A DNA stretch of 64,000 nt, taken from Durusdinium trenchii (lineage: Eukaryota; Sar; Dinophyceae; Suessiales; Symbiodiniaceae). Each line of letters starts with the position of its first letter. The first letter of the stretch is position 1. The notes below the pieces were generated by a model. That model did no database searches and was not told where the DNA came from. It saw only the letters and a program-made list of their open reading frames with translations. Where the stretch lies: contig CAXAMN010025317.1 of NCBI GenBank assembly GCA_963970005.1, positions 519,368-583,367 of the forward strand, read 5' to 3'. This document shows positions 44,533-54,827 of this stretch, piece after piece. The translations under genes and the position numbers were made by a program.

Positions 44533-45253
44533 GTCATCAGGCGCGGTTCGAACGGAAGCCAAGCCGAGCGGCGTTGCGGAAGTTTCCACACCAAGCGTGC
44601 CGGGAGCTGGTTGCGAACTGGGGCGAAACATGTTGCAAAATGTATGTTTGGTCGATGATCTGTGAGTGATCTACAATGAAATGGTAGAAATCCAACAGAG
44701 CTGGTGAACTATAACTATATGGTATTGAGAACCCCCCCTTCAACCTCGACCAGTACTAAGGGAGAAGTGAGTTTGTGCACCATCCACTCTTCAAAGTGAT
44801 ATGCAGATTAGCAAGCCAGAGATGCAGGGCAATCCTATGGATTCGCTGGAGTCGTGAACGTCCGGATTCGCTGGAGTCATCCGATCAGGTTTCAGTGTTT
44901 TCCACGCTGTTTGTTCTTTTTTTGGGGGGGTCCGCCTGTCTGTTTGTTTGTTTGTGTGTGAAACATGGGGCGCTATAGTAGGCAACCCAGACTAGAGCTT
45001 TGTCTCGAAATGAGGGGAAATCTGCCGGAGACCAGCACAAAAGCAGTGAAACAATTGTGGGATGCTTTAAATGATGGGGTCCTATCCTACCATTCTTGGC
45101 ATAGGGGTTTACAACTACAACCTTGGCATACTGCTATAAACCTCAACCATGTCTTTGGACTCCATCTCATTCCAAATGAGCCCTCCAAACCGTCCAAATG
45201 AAAAAGACACTCCTGACGCCGACGCACCACACGTGGCCGCACCACTGCGCCAG

Positions 45254-47284
45254 ATACCTGGAGACGACTCCCGAGCGGCCCTCAGAGCATGAGGGCGAAA
45301 CCGACAGCGCCTTGGGGCACATGAACACCGTGCACAGTGAGGCGGAGCTTTATGCGATGATTGGCCAAGAGGACGGATAGTGATGGGGGGGCCGTCACAT
45401 CATATACACTCTGGCAGTCTGGAAGATTAACGTGGAACCTGAAAACCACTGGTTTGTAGAGGAAGATAGTCTTCCAAAGGTCAACTTTCAGGTTCCATGT
45501 TAATTTTCCCGGGTATTTATGCCGTGCTTTGGAAGATATCAACCTTTGGAGCCGTGAAAGTGATGGCTGCTTATATGCTGATGGAAAAAAATGCACCACC
45601 TGGAGGCCGCAACTCACCAGACATAAATGTTCGAAATGTTGTTTTGTGCCCAAACTCAGAATATGCAAGGATGGTTCCCCTTTGTTCCCCTAACCGCAGA
45701 ATAATGTCCGTATGGATGAACATGTTCGCAGGTGAACATGTTATATAACATTTTTTGGATTTGTTTTCACAGTGGTTTGGACATATATGCATCAATAATA
45801 GTTCCAGAAAAAGCTAAACAGACGAGCTTCATGAAATCCATCGAGAAAAAAGACAACAACTTCATTTCCATATTTGCTGAGAACGTTTTGTTTCAACGAC
45901 TTGCGCTCCAGGACGCCGTGGTGAAGTTGGCCTTTACCTGGTGCCGACCCTGCAAGGCCTTTCTGCCCAGGTGTGGTGCTGTGCAGGGAGCGAGCGTAGG
46001 TGGAATTGATGCGGGGATGGAGTGCCCATGTGATGAGGTGGAGTGTATAAGTTGGCATGTTTTGGGGGGGAGAGAGGGAGAGAGAGAGCTTGGTAGTCCA
46101 GAGTTGGCAGCCTCACAAAGGTGATTGGCGCCTGGCATCAAGTGGCATGGAAAGGACGGATCTCTCATGGTTTATATATTTCTATTTCAATTCGAATGAT
46201 TAGGACCAGATCAGAATCGACTAGAAAAAAAATTGTGTCCCTAAATGAGGGTTCAGAATCGACCAGGTATCTATCAGATCATGTTTCTATTTGGGCATGT
46301 TCAAGTCCCTCGATTTCGAGATGCACCCATCATCGTATGATATCGCATGCATGCATTTATGCAAGGCCCACCAGGAAATGGACCCTCAGACTTTGGGGTT
46401 TTCCGAAACGTGTTCAGGTATGAGAAGTTCGCCAAGATCTATGAGAAGACACGGTTCCTGAAGATCGTGGGGAATGAGAACGAATCCTGCAAACACTATG
46501 CCAAGGAAGTCCTCCACGCCAAGATCTCTCCCATGTTCGCCGTGTACCGTCAGGGGTCGCTTGAGCGTTCACGACCGATGGACGACCGGGTCGTTCGTAT
46601 GGTCAATGCGCAAAGGTCATAGAGTAAGATGGCGGCCAGATGGAGTTCCAAAGGGAAAGGATAAAGACACGCATCACAACCAAATTTCGAGGGTTGTAAC
46701 CTGGTGGATTCTGGCGCGTGGACGCATGTCGAGAGAGCTGCACCCGATGGATCGAAACGTCGAAGTCGTTGAGCCCAAAACGGCTCTGGGAAGATATCAT
46801 CTTGGAAACTCCTCATCGTCCAGGTGGGTTTCTATGAACCTCTAGAGGTTTTAGATTCATGGTAAAATGTTCAATATTCATATTAGAGTGGGTTTAGGTT
46901 GTCATTAAATCTTTGCTTGTCCTGTGAATATGACAGGTCGTCAGTACAACACTCCAGGAATCAATGGAAGGGTTTCTGTCTCCACCTTTTCAGCTACCAC
47001 CTCTTGGGGAAAGAATAATTTGGACTGTCCCTTCTTGTTTGTCCTGTGTGAAGTTGATTGAACAACTACACTTCTGGATCTCGAGCTCGACATTTGCTCG
47101 CTCCCCTTTCTCTCCCCTCTTCCAATTTCCCAGGAAATTGGTGAAGACCTGGCATGGCGCCAACAACGGGCGCTTTGTGTCCAACCTCGAAGGGCAGCTC
47201 CCCACCGCCCGGGAATACGCCAAGGACACGCGGCGAGAGCGGAGTGGCGGCGCGGATATGGCGGCGTGCCCACGCGGAGTGTGA
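45254..47284 (+). CDS. thioredoxin-domain protein, four exons
   Basis: Exon to 45371 ends ...TVHSEAELYAMIGQE at a GA donor (GAG|GACGGA). Exon 45912-45970 reads DAVVKLAFTWCRPCKAFLPR with the WCRPC redox site. Exon 46418-46555 starts YEKFAKIYEKTRFLKI and ends ISPMFAVYRQG; the Ile-Ser-Pro matches the cis-Pro loop. Exon 47134-47284 reads KLVKTWHGANNGRFVSNLEG and runs to TGA 47282. Phases agree at all three junctions (0, 2, 2), giving the full thioredoxin order: helix, beta strand with WCxPC, beta strand, cis-Pro, Gly turn, last helix. Introns are GA-AG, GT-AG and GT-AG. A disulfide-exchange role is expected. The first exon's start (45254 or 45294) is uncertain. It may be fused to the upstream EF-hand exons. 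Confidence 0.7.
45426..45506. repeat. foldback element, family B copy 3
   Basis: ATTAACGTGGAACCTGAAA at 45426 pairs with TTTCAGGTTCCATGTTAAT near 45488-45506, with one mismatch. The core GTTTGTAGAGGAAGATAGTC then TTCCA (45452-45480) sits between. It is in an intron of the thioredoxin gene, 55 bases after exon 1. Best preserved copy of the family. Confidence 0.7.
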
Positions 47285-47860
47285 GCCAGGGAAGTTTCGT
47301 ATGTGTTTCACACAGTTCACAGTTAACAGTTACCTTTATCACGGGGGGGGTCTGATCTGTTCGAGCAGTGTGCTGAAGGAATTCCGACTTTACTCGACAG
47401 GAGTTTCCTAAATTACCCTCCCTCCAGGAATCATGAAAGCTGACCAGCCTACGTTCCACTTCCATGATTTCCAGGAAGTGTCAATGCTGTTTTTAACGTT
47501 GTGTTGATGCCGTCCCGCCCCTCTGCAATTCCAACCGTTGGCTCTTCCACTACTGAGCCTCGCCTCATTCTGGATCAGCACCACCCGCTTCTGTAGTGAA
47601 GTGATTAATACACCCCCCAGGCCTGAAGAGGATGTTCAATTCAAGTTGGCGCCAGGGTTATTTATCAAGAGTCTACCCCAGAAACTCCATGTATGCTATA
47701 TGAGCAACCGCCAAAACGTCCAATGACCAATTTAGTAAAGAGTGGTCGTGAATTTCAGGAAGTGGGCCCAAACCTGCAAAAGCGATAGGTCCCCCTCAAA
47801 AGTGATAACCTTGTCAAAGCATCACATGTCTTCATGTGTATATGGGATGATATGGGCACA

Positions 47861-47874
47861 TAGCCATTTTGGCT
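47861..47874 (+). other. 14-base match to the dinoflagellate spliced leader
   Basis: TAGCCATTTTGGCT here equals the central 14 bases of the conserved dinoflagellate spliced leader (CCGTAGCCATTTTGGCTCAAG). Bases on either side differ. Relict leaders occur in dinoflagellate genomes when processed mRNA is copied back into DNA. No ORF clearly derived from an mRNA follows. Confidence 0.4.
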
Positions 47875-48213
47875 GTCAGGCCTCGCCATTCATCTTTGAG
47901 TCATGTCCCTGGTGCCAAAGCTCTGCCTGTCTCATGCTTGGTTTCTGTTTTGTCACAGCAGCCACCTTTCGCCTGCCCCAGCATGGACAAGGGGTTATGA
48001 GAAGCCAACGGATTAGCCCACCAGTTCTATTTCTCACATACGCACATGTCCGCGCACATGGCACAGATACACAGGCACTCAGTGGTTCCATGGAAGTGAT
48101 ATCCATGCACGATCAGTAAATGTAGCTAGAACTTGGAAAAGCGATAGGACCCCTCCAAAAGCGATAACTCCACTTTTCATTACATATACATCAGTTGGAG
48201 GTTTTTGACCGAC

Positions 48214-48297
48214 GCACATATATGCCTACTTGACCCCCAAACCGCCCCAATGTAAGCAATATATAGCACACATGGAGTCACATGGAGTGTTTGGGTA
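48214..48297. repeat. family C element, copy 3
   Basis: ACATATATGCCTACTTGACC, a CCAAACCGCCCCAATGTAAGC segment and ...GGAGTGTTTGGGTA match the 34870 element closely. The inverted arms are less perfect here. Confidence 0.6.
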
Positions 48298-50751
48298 CTA
48301 TTTTCGGGTATGCTCTCGACCGCCCTTTTCGACCGATCCGATCGATGGTCGAACCAACTCGACAGACGATCACTCTCCCAGCCTGGACCAATGGACCACA
48401 ACAGATTGCAACCCATACTCCTTTGAATCACTGGCCCAAAGGGGCCAAAACAACGTAAGGCTGGTAAGGACGGTAAGGTGCGTTTACATGATTGTATGGT
48501 GGTGTCCCACACCATGTTTGGGGCTACCAGTTTTTATTTGGGTCTATCAATGCCGTACCGCTGCGTACCGCTCCACGGCTGTACCAAATTGCTTAAACAC
48601 CTTGAACCTCCATGTTTGGAGGGTGTGTTGGTTTCTCATTTGAGGAGCGTGAAGCGGCTCAAAAGAAGGATGACACCCTCGCAGCTACCTGAGGGGCTGA
48701 TGAGCTGATGCATTGACGTGAATGTTTGTAAACCCAAAGTCATGGAGGCCCTACACATAGACAATGTTACACTCTTAAGCGCCAAAGTCATACTGTAGAT
48801 TGCCAATGAGCATTTGTAAACCGAAAGCGTGTGTATAGCTGGAAGTTAACCTTGACTTTTTCGTTATGTTTTTGATGGGACAAGGAGTGCTCATATATAC
48901 ATCCGCAGGATTGATTTGGAAAACGCATCGTTACAGTTTTATGGTGGAATATTCTCGCAAAGAGCTGTTACATCTATATCTTTCGGACATATTCCATACT
49001 GTATATACATGCAACAGTTTGGTTGAACCAAGACTGCAACATGTCTCAATAAGCCGCTTCTCAGCCTCATCATCCAGAAACGGCAAAGAGATCAGAGGTG
49101 TAAGAGTGGGTGTTCATCAAAGCCTATTTCACTTGCTGCAGACTTACTGAAGCCATCGCCGCTTGACTGTTCTTTACGCTTTGCTCATTTTTACTCCATC
49201 ACGGACTCTTAGTTTTGTTTCCGCATGTTTCCGCATGTCTTCCATGCAAAAAATAATCGAACATCAATTGCCGCCCGGGCCCCTTCAATTTTGAGACATT
49301 CCGTTCGACAATTGGTCGTTGAGGCATCCAAACCATCCTTTTCCAAGGACGACCGTGGATTTCGATGACGTTGCTAGGATCTCTTTAGCGAGCCATCCCC
49401 AAAGCAGGACCTCTCAAGTGATGTGCAAGGAATTTCCTGGAATCAGGCACCTATTGCAGCAGATCTCTTTGGGGAAGGCTAAGCAAACTCAGACTATACG
49501 TTTCATGAGTTGGCAGGATTGCAGCGTTGCATCAGCCAAAAGTCTTTTGCCGGGTGCAGCTGGGGTTTCAAGCAAATCCTTGTCCAGATGCCCTATGTTG
49601 GATCGCGTTCAAGTGGAGTACGACGGTTGTCCAGCAGGGACAAGGAAGCAGATGGCACTCACTGATTTCCCACAAATAGCCTATTTGATCCTGTTTGGGT
49701 ACTACCATGTAACGTAAGCTTTGCCAAGCTTTGCTTTCAGACATGCTGAGCTAGAGTATGCTAGAGTTAAGCATGTTTGATCAACATTGATCAACCAGGA
49801 TGCCACACAAGATCACACCAGCCGTTTGCATGTTCAATGACTGACTCACCACCTGCGACTCCCCCAGTGCTTCCGGTCGTCCGAGTCCATCACGTCCGCA
49901 TCTCTGGGTGTTTTGCCTGTGAAGAATCACATCTCATCATATGTCCAACAGTATCAGGTTGAACGGTGGTGTGTCTCAGCGGAATTCTTAAGTGGCATGG
50001 TCGTGATCCTTTTTCATGCGATGTTCCTCGAGATGTTGATGTCTCAAGTTGTTCCTGGGAGAATTTGCTCTAGGATGATCATCAAGTCTGAGTAGTACGA
50101 CCAGAAATGTAAACAACATGTAGTATACTGCCGTGCAGAGTTCTTGGAAGCCCTCAACTGGTTAGGTACAACCACACATAATGACACATGCCTGTCCGAG
50201 GCCATGTCCACATGTGCCAAAATGCCTCCATGTTCCAGGGGTGCACACTTCATGGTTGCACCAAAGAGGTGCAGGTGTAGCCTTTGGTATGCCTTTGGTT
50301 CTTCTGGCCCGTGGGCAGGGAGCGCGAGTGAGCTGGAGAGCCGTGGCTTTTCCAGCTGCAAGAACGCTCCTCCAGGGGAAGTGCTCACGGCAGGCGGGCG
50401 CACCATGGAATCCATGATTGGTCATGTGAGGTTCCGCTGGTCATTGATGGTTGGTGGTTCTTCATTGTGTAAGGGTGTTGGATGGTGTCGAAAAAACCTC
50501 CCTCCCTCGGCGCACCCCGGCATGTCGCTGTATGGTCCCTAGAGATGTCCCTTTAAAAAAGAAGTCTAACCAAAAGACATCAAAGACGATCGTTTTGGAT
50601 CGTTTTGGGCTCTAGGATGCACACAAATGTACTCGCGCATGTTTATACATATCACACCCACAACCTGGGAGTTGTCCGGCTTCTTCACCTCGCACAACCT
50701 TTGGAGAAGAAAAAATAACTGGAAAAAAGAGGTACAGCTGAAGGTTGATGG

Positions 50752-50853
50752 ATGAGATTCGATTCGTCGATTCGGACCTTTTTGGTCCGCGAAGGACCTG
50801 AGAAGTGGGCCGATGACTTGCTGGCCTCTGCGGCAGACTTAGGTGCCTGCCAG
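50752..50853 (+). CDS. exon candidate, hypothetical
   Basis: From an ATG at 50752 the frame reads MRFDSSIRTFLVREGPEKWA, then DDLLASAADLGACQ, to the donor GCCAG|GTGGGT at 50853/50854. Composition is exon-like. The frame stays open for another 90 bases, so the donor is not required. No domain recognised. Confidence 0.3.
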
Positions 50854-51965
50854 GTGGGTTCACCCATCGATTTGCAGCTATGGACGCCTAGAGACCGATT
50901 TGTTGGAAGACGAGACAACTTACGGAAGCGGAGGACCCATTGACGGAAGTCTTTAAGGAGATATGTGGCTGAAGGAATTGTTCAACGTCTCCTGTGATGC
51001 GAATGGAGCAATTGGAATTGGAGTCAACGGCATGAACGACTGGAAAAAACTGCCAGTTTGCTTTCATTTTCTTCATGACCAGACAATATTTTTGACCAGA
51101 GTGCTTCGGCCTCATCATCTTCGTTATTTCACCATCTGACCATAGTTAGCCGACTCTCGCCCGACAGGAAGACTTCATGGGCGACCCTTGCATCCAGTCT
51201 CTCTTGAATTTGTTTCTTGTCGTCAGAAGCTCTATTTAGGGGTACCGTTTGCTGGGTTTGCGGGTGGGAGTCAGAATGAGTTTGAACAGTTGGTGGCATA
51301 TGTTTGGCAAGTGATGTCAACAACTTGTGAGCCAGCACCAGTACCGCTCAGCCGTGACAAAGCTGAGATCACGTGGGAAATGGCGCATTGGAGTTGGAGA
51401 GTGGGGGAAAGGAAAACACATGGAAAAGGAGCTTGTTGTGGGAATTGTTGTTAAGGATGTTGTGCAATTGGGGTGGTAGCTTTTCAGAGATCAAAACAGC
51501 ACTTACAGCGCTGTATTGAACATCAAACTTTCCGCTCAAGAGGGAGGTCTTGTGATCTTAATGACGAGAGAGAGAGAGAGAGCGCTTCGTTACTTGGCTT
51601 TGGTGTCAATCATCTACTATAGTCGCTTTCCAAAACCCCAGTGGTAGAGGAACATGACGTCTTGTGACTGATAGTGTTAGCAGCTAGCATCCTTAACCTT
51701 GATCACTGTTGCTAGCTCTTTCCCATTGTGCATATACAATGTATATATAATATACTATAGACTAAGTGTTGTTTCACGCTAGGATGTCGAATACATGTCT
51801 CACTTACCTACCGTTTGGCTCAAGGAAAACCAGGTGCGACTTGTTGGTAGTTCTCGGTCGTTTACCTGTAACTACAGGTTATCAGCCGTATCGCCATAAG
51901 TGCGGTACGTGCTTTCTACTAGCTGTGGTCTCACCCCACCATAGGTAGTGCACTATCTAGAGGCC

Positions 51966-54827
51966 ATGGCTGATGATGATGGTTCCCGTGGTGGCCGCTC
52001 ACGCTCAGGCTACGTTCCTACTTCGCCTGCGATGTCCAGTTCACCTGCTACTGATCTCCCTGTCGTTCCGCTGGAGTTGCGTGTACCAATTGGGCCACCG
52101 ACGTTCAGTGCACAGGGGGACCTGTTGCCTAGTGGTCAAGCCCCGTCGCCGTTTCAACCTGAGTTTTCTCCTGTGATGAATGTCCAGAACGTTGATGCAA
52201 GACAGATCCATCAACAAGCAGTCTTCGTCAATGAGGACAGGTCAGCTCAGGTAGCTCAGATCGCGGAGTTGCGGCATCAGGCCATTTTGGCCGAACACGG
52301 GCAACAAGTAGCAGAGGATGCTAGGCATTTTAGAGACTTAGTGGAGAACCAAGCTAAAGTGGCTGTCCAGGAGTCTAGGGAACAAATTGAGGCTTTAGCC
52401 AATCAACGATTGAGTGACATGAACCAAGCCCATCAAAATCAACATCTTCATGAACAACGGGCTTACCTAGATCGCCTTTCGCTCGAACGACACGCCGTCG
52501 TTGAGAACGAACGCGCCTCTGCCAAGCAAAGAGAGGATGCACTTCGGTCAGAGTTAGCAGAACAGAGTCGAATCATCAAGGAGTTGAGAGAGAGGTTTGA
52601 CAACGCCTCGGGGAACCGAGCGCCTGCACCATCAATGCAGCCACTTGGGTCTCAGGTGTCCCCAGCTTTGCCTCCAGCGAGCCTTCGCACTCAGTTGGAG
52701 AAGCCCGGGATCGAAGGCGGTGATGAGCCTCATCCATCCGATGCCGATGAAGAGGGTGGTGACAAATCAAAGAAAGACAAGAAGAAGAAGGGTAAGGATA
52801 AGAAGAAAGAGAAGAGCCCTAAGAGGGGCCGTTCGAGGGAGCGCAGAAAGAAACGCTCTCCTTCCCCATCACCCTCGTCACCCAGTTCATCAGGAGGGAG
52901 TGATGACTCAAATGACTCAAGCTCTGAATCATCGCGTCTTGCACGCATCATTCGCAAAGAGCTGAAGAAGCAGCAAAGGAAGTCGAAAGACAAGGATCAT
53001 GAGAGTAAAGCCAAAGAGGCTGACAAAATTCTCATTCCCAAGTTCCCCACACCTGAGAAGTACAGAGACTGGAAGATCAAGGTGAGGGACAATATTGCTG
53101 CAGCTTCAGCGAAGCCGGATGAAGCGAGATCTTGGGTTGGGAAAGTATACAAAGATTCCCAAACCATTGATGCCTTGGATGATTCAGAGGGATTCGCAAC
53201 CCTCGACGCAAAGCTTCTTGCAAGCTTAACCAATTGCGCTGAGGGGGACCTCGGTCGGCAGATTGCTACATTCAAGGAGTTGCGTGCTCATGAAGACAAG
53301 AACGTGAAGGGTAGGCACTTGCTCCTTCGGTTCCACGAGTATTTTGCCACAAGCATCAAGCATGGAGCAATCTACGGACTCGAAGACCTCATGTCCGTCA
53401 AAATGGTCAACGATGACCTCAAGGGCTTTATAAATAAATGGGATAGCGTTCTTGCCGGAATGAAAAAGGAACCAGAAAATAGTGTTCTGGAAGCCTATTT
53501 CCACCTGGCAGTGAAACGTTTCAAGCCACTTGAGCATGATTTGGCCTTGTACGACCGTGCAGCCGATGGAAGCAAAGAAAGAACGTACGACTTCCTGATC
53601 ACTGCTGCCCGGGCCTACCTCGAACGGAGAAGGTTGGAAAAGATGCGCGACGCCACGAAGCGTTCGCTCGGGTCCAAAGACACAACCATGCCAGCTCCGG
53701 AGGAGAAGAAAGGCATCTGCTACGAGTTTCAAAAGACCGGAAAATGCAAGCGCGGATCATCATGTCCTTACAAGCACGAAAAAGGCCGCGAGAAAAGCAA
53801 AGGAAAGGGAAAGGGCAAGGATCGCAGCCAATCTCGGTCAAGATCGCTGACACCAGGATCTCGCAAGGAGACTTGCAAGTTTTGGAAGGCAGGACATTGC
53901 CACCGAGGAAAAGACTGCGCATTCCAACACCCTGAAAAGACTGTCCCTGCGAAGAAAGAGGACAAAAAGAAGAAGAAGAAAGACCAGAAACCTCGCAAGC
54001 GAAGCAGCTCACGAGGATCATCAGGCTCCGACAACTCAACTGGCTCTGAGAGTCAGAGGAGAAAAGGTGGGAAGTCTTCCTCTTCCAATGCACCGGCAGC
54101 GGTATGCCTCCTTCGAGCAGTGGTCATGGCCGCAGTGGTCTCTCAGGGATCCTCCGTCCTCATCACTCGCCCGCTGGGAAGCGTGGCCATGCCAGTCCTT
54201 TCCGCATCAAACACTATGTGCACCGATTTTGACAACACAGAAAACATTGACAATTTTGTTACGCAAAGAGTTCGTTTTGACGATCAACCAAACGTTTTCA
54301 ATCATGCTGTTGAGTCTTCTTCCAGTTGGAGATCCGTTCAACCCCGGAGTAAGAAGAAACGAAGACCCTTTACACCAGGTCGTCCGGAGCATGCTGAGGC
54401 AGTTCGTGTCGCTACTGAGGACGCATCCATTGCAGCATCACACCTTCAGAATGCTGTCAGGAACGAACTGTTGTCCTTGCCGGCAGAATGTTCGTACCTG
54501 TGCAACTCTGATATAGGTTGCATCAAGTGTTTTGAGAGGAGGTCATGTCCAACGGTGCCCGCCACTGAGATTGCATGGATCGCAGATACTGGGAGCGCAC
54601 ACGATCTTGTGTCTAGACACATGCTACATTCGGATGAAGTGTCACAATCGTCCAAACCGGTCAGTCTTCTTACTGCCAACGGAGTCTTTCAAGCCACTGA
54701 CCAAGCCAGAGTCAATGTCCCCGTGTTGGGAGCTGATATCAATCCTTACGTCTTGGAAGATAGCCCAGCCGTCGTATCGGTAGGACAACGCTGCATCGAC
54801 GCAGGACGGAACCAAAGTCAAGCTTGA
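51966..54827 (+). CDS. element 2 Gag with CCCH zinc fingers, and aspartic protease
   Basis: 953 codons from the ATG at 51966 (GCCATGG context; the frame opens upstream with no other ATG). An N-terminal Ser/Pro segment is followed by a long coiled-coil stretch (about residues 75-215) rich in Gln, Glu and Arg. Then comes a Lys-rich and RS/SP-rich linker. The Gag core is about 340-575. Two CCCH fingers lie at about 590-665: CYEFQKTGKCKRGSSCPYKH (C-x8-C-x5-C-x3-H) and CKFWKAGHCHRGKDCAFQH (C-x7-C-x5-C-x3-H). Gag normally has CCHC knuckles instead. A second Lys/Ser region follows, then the protease motif IADTGSAHDLV at about 880. The frame ends shortly after VVSVGQRC, where the sequence continues in the next frame. 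Confidence 0.9.
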   Translation: MADDDGSRGGRSRSGYVPTSPAMSSSPATDLPVVPLELRVPIGPPTFSAQGDLLPSGQAPSPFQPEFSPVMNVQNVDARQIHQQAVFVNEDRSAQVAQIAELRHQAILAEHGQQVAEDARHFRDLVENQAKVAVQESREQIEALANQRLSDMNQAHQNQHLHEQRAYLDRLSLERHAVVENERASAKQREDALRSELAEQSRIIKELRERFDNASGNRAPAPSMQPLGSQVSPALPPASLRTQLEKPGIEGGDEPHPSDADEEGGDKSKKDKKKKGKDKKKEKSPKRGRSRERRKKRSPSPSPSSPSSSGGSDDSNDSSSESSRLARIIRKELKKQQRKSKDKDHESKAKEADKILIPKFPTPEKYRDWKIKVRDNIAAASAKPDEARSWVGKVYKDSQTIDALDDSEGFATLDAKLLASLTNCAEGDLGRQIATFKELRAHEDKNVKGRHLLLRFHEYFATSIKHGAIYGLEDLMSVKMVNDDLKGFINKWDSVLAGMKKEPENSVLEAYFHLAVKRFKPLEHDLALYDRAADGSKERTYDFLITAARAYLERRRLEKMRDATKRSLGSKDTTMPAPEEKKGICYEFQKTGKCKRGSSCPYKHEKGREKSKGKGKGKDRSQSRSRSLTPGSRKETCKFWKAGHCHRGKDCAFQHPEKTVPAKKEDKKKKKKDQKPRKRSSSRGSSGSDNSTGSESQRRKGGKSSSSNAPAAVCLLRAVVMAAVVSQGSSVLITRPLGSVAMPVLSASNTMCTDFDNTENIDNFVTQRVRFDDQPNVFNHAVESSSSWRSVQPRSKKKRRPFTPGRPEHAEAVRVATEDASIAASHLQNAVRNELLSLPAECSYLCNSDIGCIKCFERRSCPTVPATEIAWIADTGSAHDLVSRHMLHSDEVSQSSKPVSLLTANGVFQATDQARVNVPVLGADINPYVLEDSPAVVSVGQRCIDAGRNQSQA

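Larger units (their letters stand above)
47285..51965. other. mostly non-coding, plus the 5' flank of element 2
   Basis: Apart from items listed separately I see no supported gene. Frames at 49319-49717 and 50144-50542 are long enough to note but lack motifs. The last 200 bases before 51966 should include the leader and perhaps part of the 5' LTR of element 2. I found no matching copy of this sequence at the right end of the window, so its boundary is unknown. Confidence 0.4.
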
